This document shows, one piece after another, positions 43,885 to 52,684 of a stretch of 64,000 bases of DNA (the first letter of the stretch is position 1; every line of letters begins with the position of its first letter). Under the pieces are notes generated by a model, which did no database searches, was not told where the DNA came from, and was given only the letters and a program-made list of their open reading frames with translations. The stretch comes from Akkermansiaceae bacterium (GTDB lineage Bacteria > Verrucomicrobiota > Verrucomicrobiia > Verrucomicrobiales > DEV007): NCBI GenBank assembly GCA_024233085.1, contig JACKQC010000002.1, positions 1 through 64,000 on the forward strand, read 5' to 3'. A program made the translations under genes and the position numbers.

Positions 43885-44742
43885 ATGGAAATTCTCAGCG
43901 ATCACACCAGTTTTTCCCGCGAGGCGCGCGAGGAGGCGGAAGACACAGGCGCCGGCAATCTCTTTCTCTGGAGCGTCGCCATCGTGGTGCTGCTGGGATT
44001 GAACGCGTTTTCGTGGATCTTCTGCATGTACGTGTTCGGCAATCCGGAGCAGCCCTTCTGTTATCGCCTGCTCACGAAACTGGACAAACTCGACCCCGTC
44101 GGCGGTTTCAGCCCGGTCACCGCGCCGCGCGGGCGTTTCCACGGCCCGAAGGATCTCTACACGGAAGTTTACGCGCTGACCGAAGACCAGCTCGAGCCCT
44201 ACAACGCCATCCTGAAGCGCCTCTACCTCTACAACTACCGGGAGCGCGACGACGTGAAGTTTATCTCGGGCACCTTTTTCGTCGAAAGCGTCAGACGCCT
44301 CGAGGCGGCGGACATTTTTCCCTCGGGCCTGGCCATCCGGGCGCGGGCGGAGGATTTCCCCGCCGCCTATGTCGATCTCGTCCTGCCCTCGGACAACCCG
44401 CCGGACAAGCATTTCAAACCCGGCGACGTGCTGGAAATCGAGGAATCCGCGACCTGCGCGGCCGTCCTGAACGCCGCGAAACTCGAGGAGGATCGCATCT
44501 GCTTCACCGCCGTGCCGCTGGTGGAACGCAAGATCGAAACTCCCGCCGGTGAAATCATTTCCGTCAAACCGCCCGAAAAACTCAACCTCGGCACCGGCCG
44601 CTGGCCGCTGAGCGACGCGGGGATCGATCTGGCCGAGGAACCCGCCCCCGGGAAGGTCGGCGAAGCGGAAACCAAAGCCGACGGCGACGCCGAAAATGCG
44701 GTGGAGGACTCCGGCCAGGAAAAGGCGAAGGAAAAACCGTGA
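43885..44742 (+). CDS. Single-pass membrane protein of unknown function
   Basis: A 285-residue protein with one N-terminal helix (LFLWSVAIVVLLGLNAFSWI, about residues 26-45) and a large extracytoplasmic domain. That domain includes FHGPKDLYTEVYALTEDQLE, NAILKRLYLYNYRERDDVKF and FPSGLAIRARAEDFPAAYVD. The C-terminal ~45 residues are Glu/Lys-rich and disordered. I do not recognise a family. It overlaps the start of the following flavin/Fe-S gene, so the two are probably translated together. Confidence 0.7.
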   Translation: MEILSDHTSFSREAREEAEDTGAGNLFLWSVAIVVLLGLNAFSWIFCMYVFGNPEQPFCYRLLTKLDKLDPVGGFSPVTAPRGRFHGPKDLYTEVYALTEDQLEPYNAILKRLYLYNYRERDDVKFISGTFFVESVRRLEAADIFPSGLAIRARAEDFPAAYVDLVLPSDNPPDKHFKPGDVLEIEESATCAAVLNAAKLEEDRICFTAVPLVERKIETPAGEIISVKPPEKLNLGTGRWPLSDAGIDLAEEPAPGKVGEAETKADGDAENAVEDSGQEKAKEKP

Positions 44743-46060
44743 CGAGCCGCGGGCGCGTTTCCGTCTCGACCGTGACGGGTTTTCGGGTTTCTTGTGCGGC
44801 ATCATCGGCTCGGCCTGGCTCCAGATATTTCGCCTCGGCATCGTGCTCGCCATCGCGTGGCTGATTCGCGACGGGCACCTGCGCCATCGTGTCCAGGGCG
44901 GCGCGCCCATCACCGCCGCCGAGGCGCGGGTCTTCCTGCCCGAGACCCACCGGCTGGCGCCGGATCCGGGGCCGCGGGCCGGGCTTCGGATTTTCGACCG
45001 TTCGGGACGGGAAATCGGCTACGCCGTGCGCACCATGCCCCAATCGCGGGCGGTGACGGGCTATTCCGGCCCGCTGGACGCGCTGATTGTCCTGGACGCG
45101 GAGGATCGGGTGAAGGGCGTGGCCATCCGCCACAGCTACGACACGCCGAGCCACGTCCGCGACGTGGCCAAGGACTACCTTTTCATGGAAATCTGGAATG
45201 GCCGGACCTGGGAGGAAGTCGCGGCGATCGACGATCTGGCCGCCGCGGGCATCTATGGCGTTTCCGGCGCGACCCGCACCAGCGAGTGCCTCGCGCACAG
45301 CATCGGCGTAAGATTTCGCGGCGTTTCCGGCGGAGTGGCGGCGCCTTTTCGCTGGGGCTGGCGTGACACGGTGCTGGCCTTTTTCGCGCTGGGCGGCTGC
45401 GCCTTTGCGTTCGCGAAGGACGCGCGGCTCCAGCGGCTGCGGCCCTGGTTTTCGCTCGCCTGCTTTCTCGGACTGGGTCTGTGGCTGGGCGATCTGCTCG
45501 CGCTGTCCCTGCTGGCCGGCTGGGCGGAGTCGGGTACTCCCTGGCGTCAAACGCCGGGCCTGGTCCTGATGGCGGCGGCGGCCTTTCTCGTCCCATGGGC
45601 GACGCGGCAACCGGTCTATTGCCAACACCTCTGCCCGCACGGCCACGCCCAGCGCTGGCTGATGAAACTGACGCCGGCGCGGTGGATGGCGCGTTTTGAC
45701 GACCGGGCGAAGCCGTGGCCGCGGTTCATTCCGTTCTGGCTCCTGTTTCTCGCGCTCGCGGGCGTCCTGCTCCGCCTGCCTCTCGATCTCGCCGGCTTCG
45801 AACCCTTCGACGCCTACCTGATCCGCTCGGCCGGCGCCGCCACCCTCGCCGTCGCCGCGGCCGGCCTGTTGCTGTCGGCCTTCGTGCCGATGGGATACTG
45901 CAAATACGGCTGCCCCACCGGCCTGCTGCTGGATTTCGCGCGGCGCCGGACGCGCGACCGCCTCGGACGGCGGGACCTGGCGGCGCTTGGCATGCTGGCG
46001 GCGGCGTTCTGCCTCCACCGTTTTCACGATTCGATTCACGCCTGGATGGTCAGCCCATGA
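44696..46060 (+). CDS. FMN-binding, polyferredoxin-type membrane protein (NosR/RnfG-like)
   Basis: A protein of about 420-454 residues. The N-terminal extracytoplasmic domain is FMN-binding, with the covalent-flavin motif in GIYGVSGATRTSECLA (flavin on Thr). Then come four to six helices and two cysteine clusters, QPVYCQHLCPHGHAQ and MGYCKYGCPTGLLLDF (C-x3-C-P each), as in NosR and related electron-transfer proteins. It probably passes electrons across the inner membrane. The acceptor is unknown and no nosZ or rnf genes are nearby. The start is uncertain: an ATG at 44696 overlaps the upstream gene by 47 bp; a TTG at 44792 fits the first helix. Confidence 0.8.
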   Translation: MRWRTPARKRRRKNRDEPRARFRLDRDGFSGFLCGIIGSAWLQIFRLGIVLAIAWLIRDGHLRHRVQGGAPITAAEARVFLPETHRLAPDPGPRAGLRIFDRSGREIGYAVRTMPQSRAVTGYSGPLDALIVLDAEDRVKGVAIRHSYDTPSHVRDVAKDYLFMEIWNGRTWEEVAAIDDLAAAGIYGVSGATRTSECLAHSIGVRFRGVSGGVAAPFRWGWRDTVLAFFALGGCAFAFAKDARLQRLRPWFSLACFLGLGLWLGDLLALSLLAGWAESGTPWRQTPGLVLMAAAAFLVPWATRQPVYCQHLCPHGHAQRWLMKLTPARWMARFDDRAKPWPRFIPFWLLFLALAGVLLRLPLDLAGFEPFDAYLIRSAGAATLAVAAAGLLLSAFVPMGYCKYGCPTGLLLDFARRRTRDRLGRRDLAALGMLAAAFCLHRFHDSIHAWMVSP

Positions 46061-46491
46061 AATCGCGGTTCGCCGGCCTGTTTTTTCCGATGTTCCTGTT
46101 CGCGGCGGCGGTCGCGATCTCGGGCTATTCGGCGTGGCGGGCGGTCGCGGAGACGCGCCTGCGGGCGCAGGTGAAAACCTGCCTGCTGGAGGTTCAGCGC
46201 GCCCTGCAGGACTACCACGTCGCCGAGGAGAATTACCCAAGAAAAACGCCCCTCACCGGCGCGGATCTGATCGGCCTGCTGCTCGAAGCCGGCCATCTGA
46301 AGGCGCCGCCCCGCAACCCGTGGACGGGCGAGGCCTACCGTCCCGACGGGGAAACCGCGGCAAGCGACCGCCTCCGCTACGGGACGGACGAACTGGCCGA
46401 AACCTATTCGTTGACGGCGCTGGCGCCGGGAAACGAGAGCGTTTTTCTACAGCTAGACAGCACCGAGCACCCGGCGCTGGAGGAGGATTGA
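46057..46491 (+). CDS. GspG/pseudopilin-like membrane protein
   Basis: A 144-residue protein with an N-terminal helix (FFPMFLFAAAVAISGYSAWR). The soluble domain resembles GspG pseudopilins: TCLLEVQRALQDYHVAEENY, PLTGADLIGLLLEAGHLKAP and NPWTGEAYRPDG (the G-L-x-x-L-P-x-x-P-W-G-x-x-Y pattern). It lacks the prepilin G-F-x-x-x-E cleavage site. It overlaps the flavin/Fe-S gene by ATGA (46057-46060), so it is likely coupled to it. Function unknown. Confidence 0.6.
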   Translation: MKSRFAGLFFPMFLFAAAVAISGYSAWRAVAETRLRAQVKTCLLEVQRALQDYHVAEENYPRKTPLTGADLIGLLLEAGHLKAPPRNPWTGEAYRPDGETAASDRLRYGTDELAETYSLTALAPGNESVFLQLDSTEHPALEED

Positions 46492-46541
46492 CGCGAAAAA
46501 AACATTCCGCCGCCGCCCCCGGATCGTTTACGGTTTTCCGC

Positions 46542-47180
46542 ATGAGCGCCCCCGACGATCTTCCCCGTTACCGTGTCCGGAATTGCCACGGTTTTTTCGC
46601 CGATGTGCCGTGGGAAACGGCCGACGTCCTGGCGAATTTCGCCTTTCCCTGGGAAGACCGCCCCGCGCCCCGCACCGAATTTCGCGCGCTCTGGGACGCG
46701 GAGTGCCTGCTCTTCCGCTTCGACTGCGAGGACGACGATCTCGTGCTCGCCGACGGGGCGGACGCGAAGGAAAAGGTGATCGGCTCGGACCGGGCGGAGA
46801 TTTTTTTCGCGCCCGATCTGTCGCTGGATCCCTATTTCGCCCTTGAAATGGACCCCCGCGGCGAAGTGCTCGACTACGAGGCGCGCCACCATCGCCGGAT
46901 GAACTGGGACTGGACCTTTCCACACCTGACCCTGCGGGCCGAGATCGCCGGGGCCGGCTACACGGTCAAGGGTACGATCCCGCTCCAGACGCTGCGCGAC
47001 CTGCACGTCCTCAAACCGGGCGCGAGCGAGTTTTTCGCCGGTGTTTTCCGGGCGGAGTTCAGTCACCGGGACGACGGGGACGTGCATCAGGGCTGGATGG
47101 CGTGGGTCGATCCGAAAACCGAGACGCCCGATTTTCATGTGCCCTCGGCCTTCGGGGTTTTCGAGCTGGTGGGCGGGTGA
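46542..47180 (+). CDS. Carbohydrate-binding CBM9-like domain protein
   Basis: A 212-residue protein without a signal peptide. The pattern LWDAECLLFRFDCEDDDLVL, IGSDRAEIFFAPD, DPYFALEMDPRGEVLDYEAR, AGYTVKGTIPLQTLRDL and a C-terminal W-x-D-P-x-x-x-P-D-F-H-x-P-x-x-F-G is that of the CBM9-like (family 9) fold found alone in Bacteroidetes and Verrucomicrobia. It binds sugar ends. The ATG at 46542 is 50 bp after the pseudopilin-like stop. Confidence 0.82.
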   Translation: MSAPDDLPRYRVRNCHGFFADVPWETADVLANFAFPWEDRPAPRTEFRALWDAECLLFRFDCEDDDLVLADGADAKEKVIGSDRAEIFFAPDLSLDPYFALEMDPRGEVLDYEARHHRRMNWDWTFPHLTLRAEIAGAGYTVKGTIPLQTLRDLHVLKPGASEFFAGVFRAEFSHRDDGDVHQGWMAWVDPKTETPDFHVPSAFGVFELVGG

Positions 47181-47272
47181 GGGCGGAGGCGGTTTGGGAC
47201 AGAATTGACAGGATTTTTTTTCGAACGAATAACCAGCGAGCCCGTTCGTCCCTCGCGAAACGCCAATCCAAT

Positions 47273-48013
47273 ATGAAATTCCGACTCCTCATTCCACTCG
47301 CGGCCGCCGTCTTCTTTTCGGCGGGTCATTCGACTCGGGCCCAATCGCCGGGCTACCAGCTCACCGTCGAATGGCGGACGGCGGGCGGTTTGGTATCGAA
47401 AGTCGAGGCACCCGGCCTTCTGCTCGACTCGTACAGCGTAACCCTGCCCATCGACCTGAAAACATCAAAAGATTCCACGGAAAGGCGCCTGATCGTTCAT
47501 TTCGATTTCGACTTTCAGTTCGATGTCGTCAACATCGAACTCAGAGACCCGTCGATTCTCGTGACCAACAAGGAAAGCTCGAGGCCACTGGAAATATTCG
47601 AGGGCACATGCAAGCCCGAATTGGACAAACCGGTCACCATTTTCACCAACAATGACGGGACTCTCAGCTTCACCCTGAATGCGCCGGAGGGGCGCGGTTC
47701 TTTTTCGGGGCCCGCCGAGATTCCGGTCGAGAACACCGCGAAAATCGAATCCGAAATTCAGGTCCGTGACGGACGGATCCATGGCACCCTTTATAATCCG
47801 ACCGAATACCGCATCGAAAGCGTCCAGATGCGCGTGACCGCCGAAAAAACCGACGCGTTTGCCGGCTTCGATCGGATTTACGAGGACCGCGTGCATTGCG
47901 ATCCGCTCGAATCGGAAAGTTTTCAGATCGAAGCCAAACTTCCCCGTCCTCCGGAGGGAGTCGACGTGAAGGTCACGCTCGAAAAGGCGTTCGGCGTCAA
48001 AACCGAGCGCTGA
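47273..48013 (+). CDS. Secreted protein of unknown function
   Basis: A 246-residue protein with a signal peptide (MKFRLLIPLAAAVFFSAGHS, cleaved near TRAQS). The mature part is beta-rich (YQLTVEWRTAGGLVSKVEAP; PIDLKTSKDSTERRLIVHFD; HGTLYNPTEYRIESVQMRVT; VDVKVTLEKAFGVKTER). The motif LYNPTEYRI recalls Ig-like pili/adhesin or TonB-linked folds but no family is assigned. The ATG at 47273 starts the signal; a longer frame upstream is rejected. Confidence 0.65.
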   Translation: MKFRLLIPLAAAVFFSAGHSTRAQSPGYQLTVEWRTAGGLVSKVEAPGLLLDSYSVTLPIDLKTSKDSTERRLIVHFDFDFQFDVVNIELRDPSILVTNKESSRPLEIFEGTCKPELDKPVTIFTNNDGTLSFTLNAPEGRGSFSGPAEIPVENTAKIESEIQVRDGRIHGTLYNPTEYRIESVQMRVTAEKTDAFAGFDRIYEDRVHCDPLESESFQIEAKLPRPPEGVDVKVTLEKAFGVKTER

Positions 48014-48107
48014 CGACCGTGCGCCGCTTCATTCGCGGCAAGCAACGCCGCCTGCGCGAAACGGGGGTCGAATTTGCACATTCCCATAAATATGCGCATC
48101 TTCCCAC

Positions 48108-48353
48108 ATGCGAACGACTCTGGATCTGCCCGATCAACTTCTGCTGCGGGCCAAAACGGTTGCCCTGCAACGCCGCATCACATTGAAAACGCTTTTCACT
48201 GAAGCGCTCGAAAACGCCCTGGATTCCAGCGAATTCGACACCCGACCCCGGCTCGAAGCCCCCCCCATTCGAAGCCGCGACCCGATTCCCGCACTGACCA
48301 ACGAGCAGATGGAGGAAATTCTTCAGGCCGAAGAAATCAAAAAGGCGTTGTGA
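48108..48353 (+). CDS. VapB-type antitoxin
   Basis: An 81-residue protein with an N-terminal ribbon-helix-helix-like segment (MRTTLDLPDQLLLRAKTVAL, then RRITLKTLFTEALENAL) and an acidic tail with TNEQMEEILQAEEI that would wrap the toxin. Its TGA stop is immediately followed by the ATG of the PIN toxin. The pair forms a standard type II module. Confidence 0.82.
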   Translation: MRTTLDLPDQLLLRAKTVALQRRITLKTLFTEALENALDSSEFDTRPRLEAPPIRSRDPIPALTNEQMEEILQAEEIKKAL

Positions 48354-48797
48354 ATGAAAACCATCGCCGACATCAATGTCGTCCTCCCGATTCTCGTTCA
48401 AGCTCATGCCCATCATCCCACGGCGTGGGCGTGGTGGCAGACCCGGCGAAATGCCTCGGTCGCTCTGTGCCTGCCCGTGCGGTTGGGAGTGCTCCGCCTG
48501 CTCACGAACCCACATGCGATGGCGGGTAACCCGGTCTCCAACAAGGACGCCCTCGACGCGATGGACCTTTTGACGAGCGACCCTCGCGTCCTTTCTCTGG
48601 ATTCGTTCGATGGGATGGTTCATCGGCGTATTTTCCGCCAAATGGTCGAATCCCGACCTCCAAATCCCAATCTTTGGACGGACGCCTGGCTGGCGGCGCT
48701 CGCGGCGACGGAGGGCATCGCGTTGACTTCGTTCGACGCGGGTTTTGCTCGATTCAATCTGGGCAGCCTCTTCGATCACCTCACGGCAGCGCCGTGA
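48354..48797 (+). CDS. VapC-type PIN-domain toxin
   Basis: A 147-residue RNase-like protein of the PIN fold. The first Asp is in TIADINVVLPILVQAHAHHP. Further acidic residues are in LDAMDLLTSDPRVLSLD, LWTDAWLAALAATEGIALTS and FDAGFARF, giving the metal-binding set D-(E/D)-D-D. It probably cuts a tRNA or rRNA when freed. Its last 17 bp overlap the convergent gene at 48781-49557. Confidence 0.85.
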   Translation: MKTIADINVVLPILVQAHAHHPTAWAWWQTRRNASVALCLPVRLGVLRLLTNPHAMAGNPVSNKDALDAMDLLTSDPRVLSLDSFDGMVHRRIFRQMVESRPPNPNLWTDAWLAALAATEGIALTSFDAGFARFNLGSLFDHLTAAP

Positions 48798-49557
48798 ACA
48801 CCCCGCGCGCGGCTTTCACGCCGATCCCCTGGTTCGCGGCGTAGGCTTTCGCGGCGCGCTCGCGGATTTCCGGACGCGATTCGCCCCGCAGCCAGCCGTC
48901 CAGCGCCGCTTTCAGCAGAAAGGCCCCCGGATACATCAGTTGCTCGGTCGTGAGGACGGGGCGGACATTCCGGTCGGCGAGCAGCTCGCCAAAGTAGGCG
49001 TGGCTCACGCAACAGAGCACGACGGCGTCGCGCGCTTTCGCCGCTTTGAGAGACGGGTCGTAGGCGATCTTGAAATCCATCAACCCGTTGTGACCGATCC
49101 AGGCGACCAGGTCGGGCGCGGTGTCGGCGTCGTTTTCCGCCAACAACGCCACAAACCGCTCCATCGCCCCGCGAATCTCCCGGCCGCGCCAGGCCTCGGC
49201 CACCAGGATCGCGCCCGTGCCGGTGTGGCGCCAGGTCCGTGTCTCGAGAATCTTCACCCCTTCCCAGGGATCGTCCGCGTCGGGGTTCGGCGACGCCTTC
49301 TTCGACTCGACCAGCGCCCAATCCTTCGAGGCGTCGAACACTTTCCACAGCCCCTCCGAACAGCCCCAGTAGAGATTGTTTTCCAGATCGTCCCCGTTCC
49401 CGATTCGGGCGTTCACCTTGACGATGCCCTGGTGCGCGTTGTCGCACAGGGCGACCACCACGTGGAGGCGCTTGGGTGGCGGGTCCGCGTCCGCCGCACC
49501 GGCCGTCATCGGGATCGCCGCAAAAATCCCCAAAAAGATCCTTTTAATCTTGTCCAA
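48781..49557 (-). CDS. Secreted protein of unknown function, end of the 55-kb operon
   Basis: A 258-residue protein with a signal peptide (MDKIKRIFLGIFAAIPMTAG, cleaved near AADADPPP). The start KRLHVVVALCDNAHQGIVKV and the segments NNLYWGCSEGLWKVFDASKD, LVAWIGHNGLMDFKIAYDPS and VVLCCVSHAYFGELLADRNV recall the caspase-like C-H-x-G-H or cell-surface 'GH/H-G' hydrolase pattern, but catalytic residues are not certain. Its C-terminal end overlaps VapC by 17 bp. It is the last of seven minus-strand genes. Confidence 0.6.
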   Translation of the reverse strand: MDKIKRIFLGIFAAIPMTAGAADADPPPKRLHVVVALCDNAHQGIVKVNARIGNGDDLENNLYWGCSEGLWKVFDASKDWALVESKKASPNPDADDPWEGVKILETRTWRHTGTGAILVAEAWRGREIRGAMERFVALLAENDADTAPDLVAWIGHNGLMDFKIAYDPSLKAAKARDAVVLCCVSHAYFGELLADRNVRPVLTTEQLMYPGAFLLKAALDGWLRGESRPEIRERAAKAYAANQGIGVKAARGVFTALP

Positions 49558-49582
49558 ATCGAAGCCCCCCCGGCGTGCCGGC

Positions 49583-50242
49583 TTACCACTCCCAAGACAA
49601 CCCCACCATCGGCCCGAGGGCGTTCAGGCCCGGGTTGCGCTCGTTGAGTCCGCGGTTCGAGGTGTGCTGAAAATAGGCGCCGTATTGAAAATAAAAGCCC
49701 TCCGCCAGCCGGTGCCTCAAGCCCAGGTGCATGAACCAGGTGAAGTTGAAATCCTGACCGTGGCCGCCCTCGACCGCCGTGCTGTCGAGAAACCCGATCC
49801 CGCCGCCCACGCTGTAGAAGACGGAAAGATCCCGCTCGGCGTTCCACCATTCGATGGACGGGCTCCCGTGAAAGCCGAAGAAATAGGTCTCGGGACCCTC
49901 GAGGAAATATTCCCCCAGAAAACTGAGCCGCGACCGCACCACCAGCTTGTCGCCCTCGTCGCCCCAGTCGAAGAGGTAAATCATCGGCCCCTTGAAAGTC
50001 AGCATCTGCGGGAGCACCACGTAGTCGATCGGCGTGGAGTTCGTGATGCGCCAGATGGCGCCCGTCTCGAAATCGACCTCGTTGCCCTCCCATGGCTCGC
50101 GCGGCCGCGGGGCGATGGCTTTCGCGTAGTCGACGGACGATGACGCCGACGCCTCCGCCCCGCCCTGCTGCGCCGCGGCGGAGCCCGCGAAGCACGGCAA
50201 AAACAGGGCGGCCAGCGCCGCGTGGGACGGAAAACTTTTCAT
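49583..50242 (-). CDS. PagL-like acyloxyacyl hydrolase (lipid A deacylase family)
   Basis: A 219-residue outer-membrane-type protein with a signal peptide (MKSFPSHAALAALFLPCFAG, cleaved near SAAAQQGG). The C-terminal strands contain the PagL catalytic-type motif YFQHTSNRGLNERNPGLN (His-Ser, followed by N-P-G-x-N), and the last residue is an aromatic, Trp, after MVGLSWEW. PagL removes a 3-O-acyl chain from lipid A. It is 23 bp downstream of the flavoprotein gene, linking the pathway to envelope lipids. Substrate not proven. Confidence 0.8.
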   Translation of the reverse strand: MKSFPSHAALAALFLPCFAGSAAAQQGGAEASASSSVDYAKAIAPRPREPWEGNEVDFETGAIWRITNSTPIDYVVLPQMLTFKGPMIYLFDWGDEGDKLVVRSRLSFLGEYFLEGPETYFFGFHGSPSIEWWNAERDLSVFYSVGGGIGFLDSTAVEGGHGQDFNFTWFMHLGLRHRLAEGFYFQYGAYFQHTSNRGLNERNPGLNALGPMVGLSWEW

Positions 50243-50265
50243 CGGAACAAAACGGAGCCGCAAAT

Positions 50266-51522
50266 CTACTCCAGACTGAGCCGGTCCACCAACGGAAAGC
50301 GCCGCTGGATTTTCACGAGCAGAAAGAAAAACCGCAGGCGCCACGTCACCGCCCAGCCGCCCTCGAGCTGCCCCGCCAAGATGGCCACGATGGCGTCGGG
50401 CAGGTGCATCTTCGTGTTTCGCGGCTGGAACAGCAGCTCGATGAAAGGCTGGTCGTAAAACTTCACGATCATCTCGAAATACGCCTTCAGATAGCGCCGC
50501 ATCCGCTTTTCGTACCGCCGCATCCGCGACGTGTTCGGCACACCGCGGTCGATCGCGTCGGCCACCGCCAGCGCCGCCGTCTTCGCGCTGAGCATCGCGA
50601 GATACACCCCCGAGGAAAAGATCGGGTCCAGAAACGCCGCCGCGTCCCCGATCCGAACCAGCCGGTCGCCGGTGAACCGCCGGTTGTGGTACGAAAAATC
50701 CACCAGCGTCCGCATCGGTCCCGTCCGCTCCGCGTTCGCCAGCCGCGCCTTTAGGTCCGGACAGCGCTCCACCGCCGCGTCGAAAATCTCCTCCGGCGAA
50801 CGCTCCGACTCCTTGAAAGCCGCGCGATCCACCACCAGCCCGAGGCTCACCTTTTCCCGGCTGAGCGGAATGAACCAGAACCACGCGTCTTTCAGCCGGA
50901 AAATCAGGATGTCGCCCCCGCATTTTCCCTCCGGCAGCGCGATCCCCGTGTAGTGCCCGAAGATCGCCACCTTGCGATGCGACTCGTAGATCTCCTTCAG
51001 CCCCTCGCGGTTACCCGTGAAATTCGCCGTGCCGCTCGCGTCGATCAGGAAATCCGCCTCGAACCGCTCCGGCGCGCCGCCATTCTGCGCCGTCACCGTC
51101 ACGCCGCCCGCCGGATCGATGGTGTAGTCCTTCACCGCCCAGCCCTCGCGCACCTCGGCGCCCCGCGATTCGGCGTGGCGCAGCAGCATCTCGTCAAAGC
51201 GCGACCGCTCCACCTGGTAGGCCATCGGCTCGGTGGTGAATTTCCCCATCCCGAACTGGATGTGCGTCTTCAGGCTCCCGTCCGGCAGCACGAATTGCGC
51301 CCCGTATTTCTCCATGAAGCCCCCCTCCCGCAGCGCCGGCAGAAAACCCATCTCCCGGAAAAGCGGCATGTTGTAGGGCAGCAGCGATTCCCCGATGTGG
51401 AAGCGCGGAAAACGCTCCCGCTCCAGGATCAGCGTTCGCTTGCCCGCCCGCGCCAGATAGACCGCCGCCGTCGAGCCCGCCGGCCCGCCGCCGATGATGA
51501 TGGCGTCGTATTTTTCGGACAT
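50266..51522 (-). CDS. FAD-dependent oxidoreductase, halogenase/geranylgeranyl-reductase-like
   Basis: A 418-residue flavoprotein. The N-terminal dinucleotide motif is IIIGGGPAGSTAAVYLARAG, with ERERFPRFHIGESLLPYN after it, typical of tryptophan-halogenase-like enzymes. A second FAD motif is LVRIGDAAAFLDPIFSSGVY. The halogenase-specific W-x-W-x-I-P is seen as DAWFWFIPLSREKVSLG. Similar enzymes act on carrier-bound acyl groups in aryl-polyene and flexirubin pathways. The ACP gene is 18 bp upstream. Halogenation needs a Lys whose position is not clear here, so a reductase/oxidase role is equally likely. Confidence 0.85.
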   Translation of the reverse strand: MSEKYDAIIIGGGPAGSTAAVYLARAGKRTLILERERFPRFHIGESLLPYNMPLFREMGFLPALREGGFMEKYGAQFVLPDGSLKTHIQFGMGKFTTEPMAYQVERSRFDEMLLRHAESRGAEVREGWAVKDYTIDPAGGVTVTAQNGGAPERFEADFLIDASGTANFTGNREGLKEIYESHRKVAIFGHYTGIALPEGKCGGDILIFRLKDAWFWFIPLSREKVSLGLVVDRAAFKESERSPEEIFDAAVERCPDLKARLANAERTGPMRTLVDFSYHNRRFTGDRLVRIGDAAAFLDPIFSSGVYLAMLSAKTAALAVADAIDRGVPNTSRMRRYEKRMRRYLKAYFEMIVKFYDQPFIELLFQPRNTKMHLPDAIVAILAGQLEGGWAVTWRLRFFFLLVKIQRRFPLVDRLSLE

Positions 51523-51540
51523 GGGAAAAGGGAATGAAGC

Positions 51541-51807
51541 TCACGCCGCCGCCCCGATCGCCTCGGCGATGGTGCTGACGCTCCGCAAAACGCCCTTCGC
51601 CGCGTCCGCGTCGGGAATCTTCAGCCCGAAATGTTTCTCCAGCGCCACCACCAGCTGCAGCGCGTCCACCGAATCCAGCCCCACCCCCTCCGGACCGAAC
51701 AACGGCGCGTCGTCCCCGATGTCGGCGGGACTGTCCGGAAGCATCAGCTCGTCGATCATCACGGTCTTGATGCGCTCTCGCAGGGCGGCGGAATCTTCGG
51801 CGGACAT
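51541..51807 (-). CDS. Acyl carrier protein
   Basis: An 88-residue acidic helical protein. The phosphopantetheine Ser is in EGVGLDSVDALQLVVALE (the D-S-L-type motif reads DSV). Flanking segments FGLKIPDADAAKGVLRSVST match ACPs. It carries acyl intermediates for the adjacent KR and ketosynthase-like protein. The start at 51807 gives the usual length. Confidence 0.92.
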   Translation of the reverse strand: MSAEDSAALRERIKTVMIDELMLPDSPADIGDDAPLFGPEGVGLDSVDALQLVVALEKHFGLKIPDADAAKGVLRSVSTIAEAIGAAA

Positions 51808-51919
51808 GTCGGCGGAAATCGGTCGGGGTTGCGGAAGCGAGGCCGTGCGAAGCCGCTTCGTCCCTAAAACTCAATCACCGATTCGACGCCCTTTCACCTC
51901 AAAAGATGCGATTCTCCGG

Positions 51920-52642
51920 TCAAAAAATGCCCCCGTCGATCTTCAGCACCGCCCCGGTGATGTAACCCGCCTCCGGTCCCGCCAAAAACCGCACCGCCGC
52001 CGCGACCTCCTCCGCCTTCCCGAATCGCCGCATCGGAATGCCCCGCGCCAGTTCCCGCCGCCGTTCGTCATCGAGATCCGCCAGCGCCTCCGTCTCGATG
52101 TAGCCCGGGCACACCGCGTTGACCGTGATCCCCGCCCGCGCCGTCTCCTTCGCCAGCGACTGGGTCAGCGCCACCACGCCCGCCTTCGCCGCCGCGTAGT
52201 TGGTCTGGCCCGCCGGCGCCAGCAGCGCGCTCAGGCTCGCCACATTGACAATGCGGCCGTGCCGCTCCGCCATCATCGGCCTGACCACCGCCCGGCAACC
52301 ATAAAACACCGCGTCCAGGTTCGCCCGCCGCACCGCCTCCCAATCCGCGTCCGACATCGTCGCCAGCAGCGCGTCGCGGTGAAAACCCGCGTTGTTGACC
52401 AGCACGTCAAGCCGGCCGTGCCGGTCCAGGATGCCCCTCACCGCCGCCTCCCATGCCGCCGGCTCCGTCACGTCGAGGTCGAGCACCTCCGCCCGCCCCG
52501 CGAACTCCTCCGCCAGCGCCGCCGCCCGTTCGCGATTCGACCGCACCCCGAGCAGAACCCGGCTTTCGGCCGAGTCTTCGAGAAAACCGCGGGCGATGGC
52601 CTGGCCGAGCCCTCCGTTGGAACCGGTGACGAGAACGATCAT
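51920..52642 (-). CDS. 3-oxoacyl-ACP reductase (FabG-type SDR)
   Basis: A 240-residue short-chain dehydrogenase. The cofactor motif is VLVTGSNGGLGQAIARGF. Further motifs are LDVLVNNAGFHRDALL, the catalytic Ser in RIVNVASLSALLAPAGQT, Tyr and Lys in NYAAAKAGVVALT, and the C-terminal GYITGAVLKIDGG. It reduces 3-oxoacyl-ACP with NADPH. It lies 42 bp after the ketosynthase-like gene and 112 bp before the ACP gene. Confidence 0.93.
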   Translation of the reverse strand: MIVLVTGSNGGLGQAIARGFLEDSAESRVLLGVRSNRERAAALAEEFAGRAEVLDLDVTEPAAWEAAVRGILDRHGRLDVLVNNAGFHRDALLATMSDADWEAVRRANLDAVFYGCRAVVRPMMAERHGRIVNVASLSALLAPAGQTNYAAAKAGVVALTQSLAKETARAGITVNAVCPGYIETEALADLDDERRRELARGIPMRRFGKAEEVAAAVRFLAGPEAGYITGAVLKIDGGIF

Positions 52643-52684
52643 GACGAGAAATTCTGACTCAAAAAGCCGAAATCCAAAACCGAT

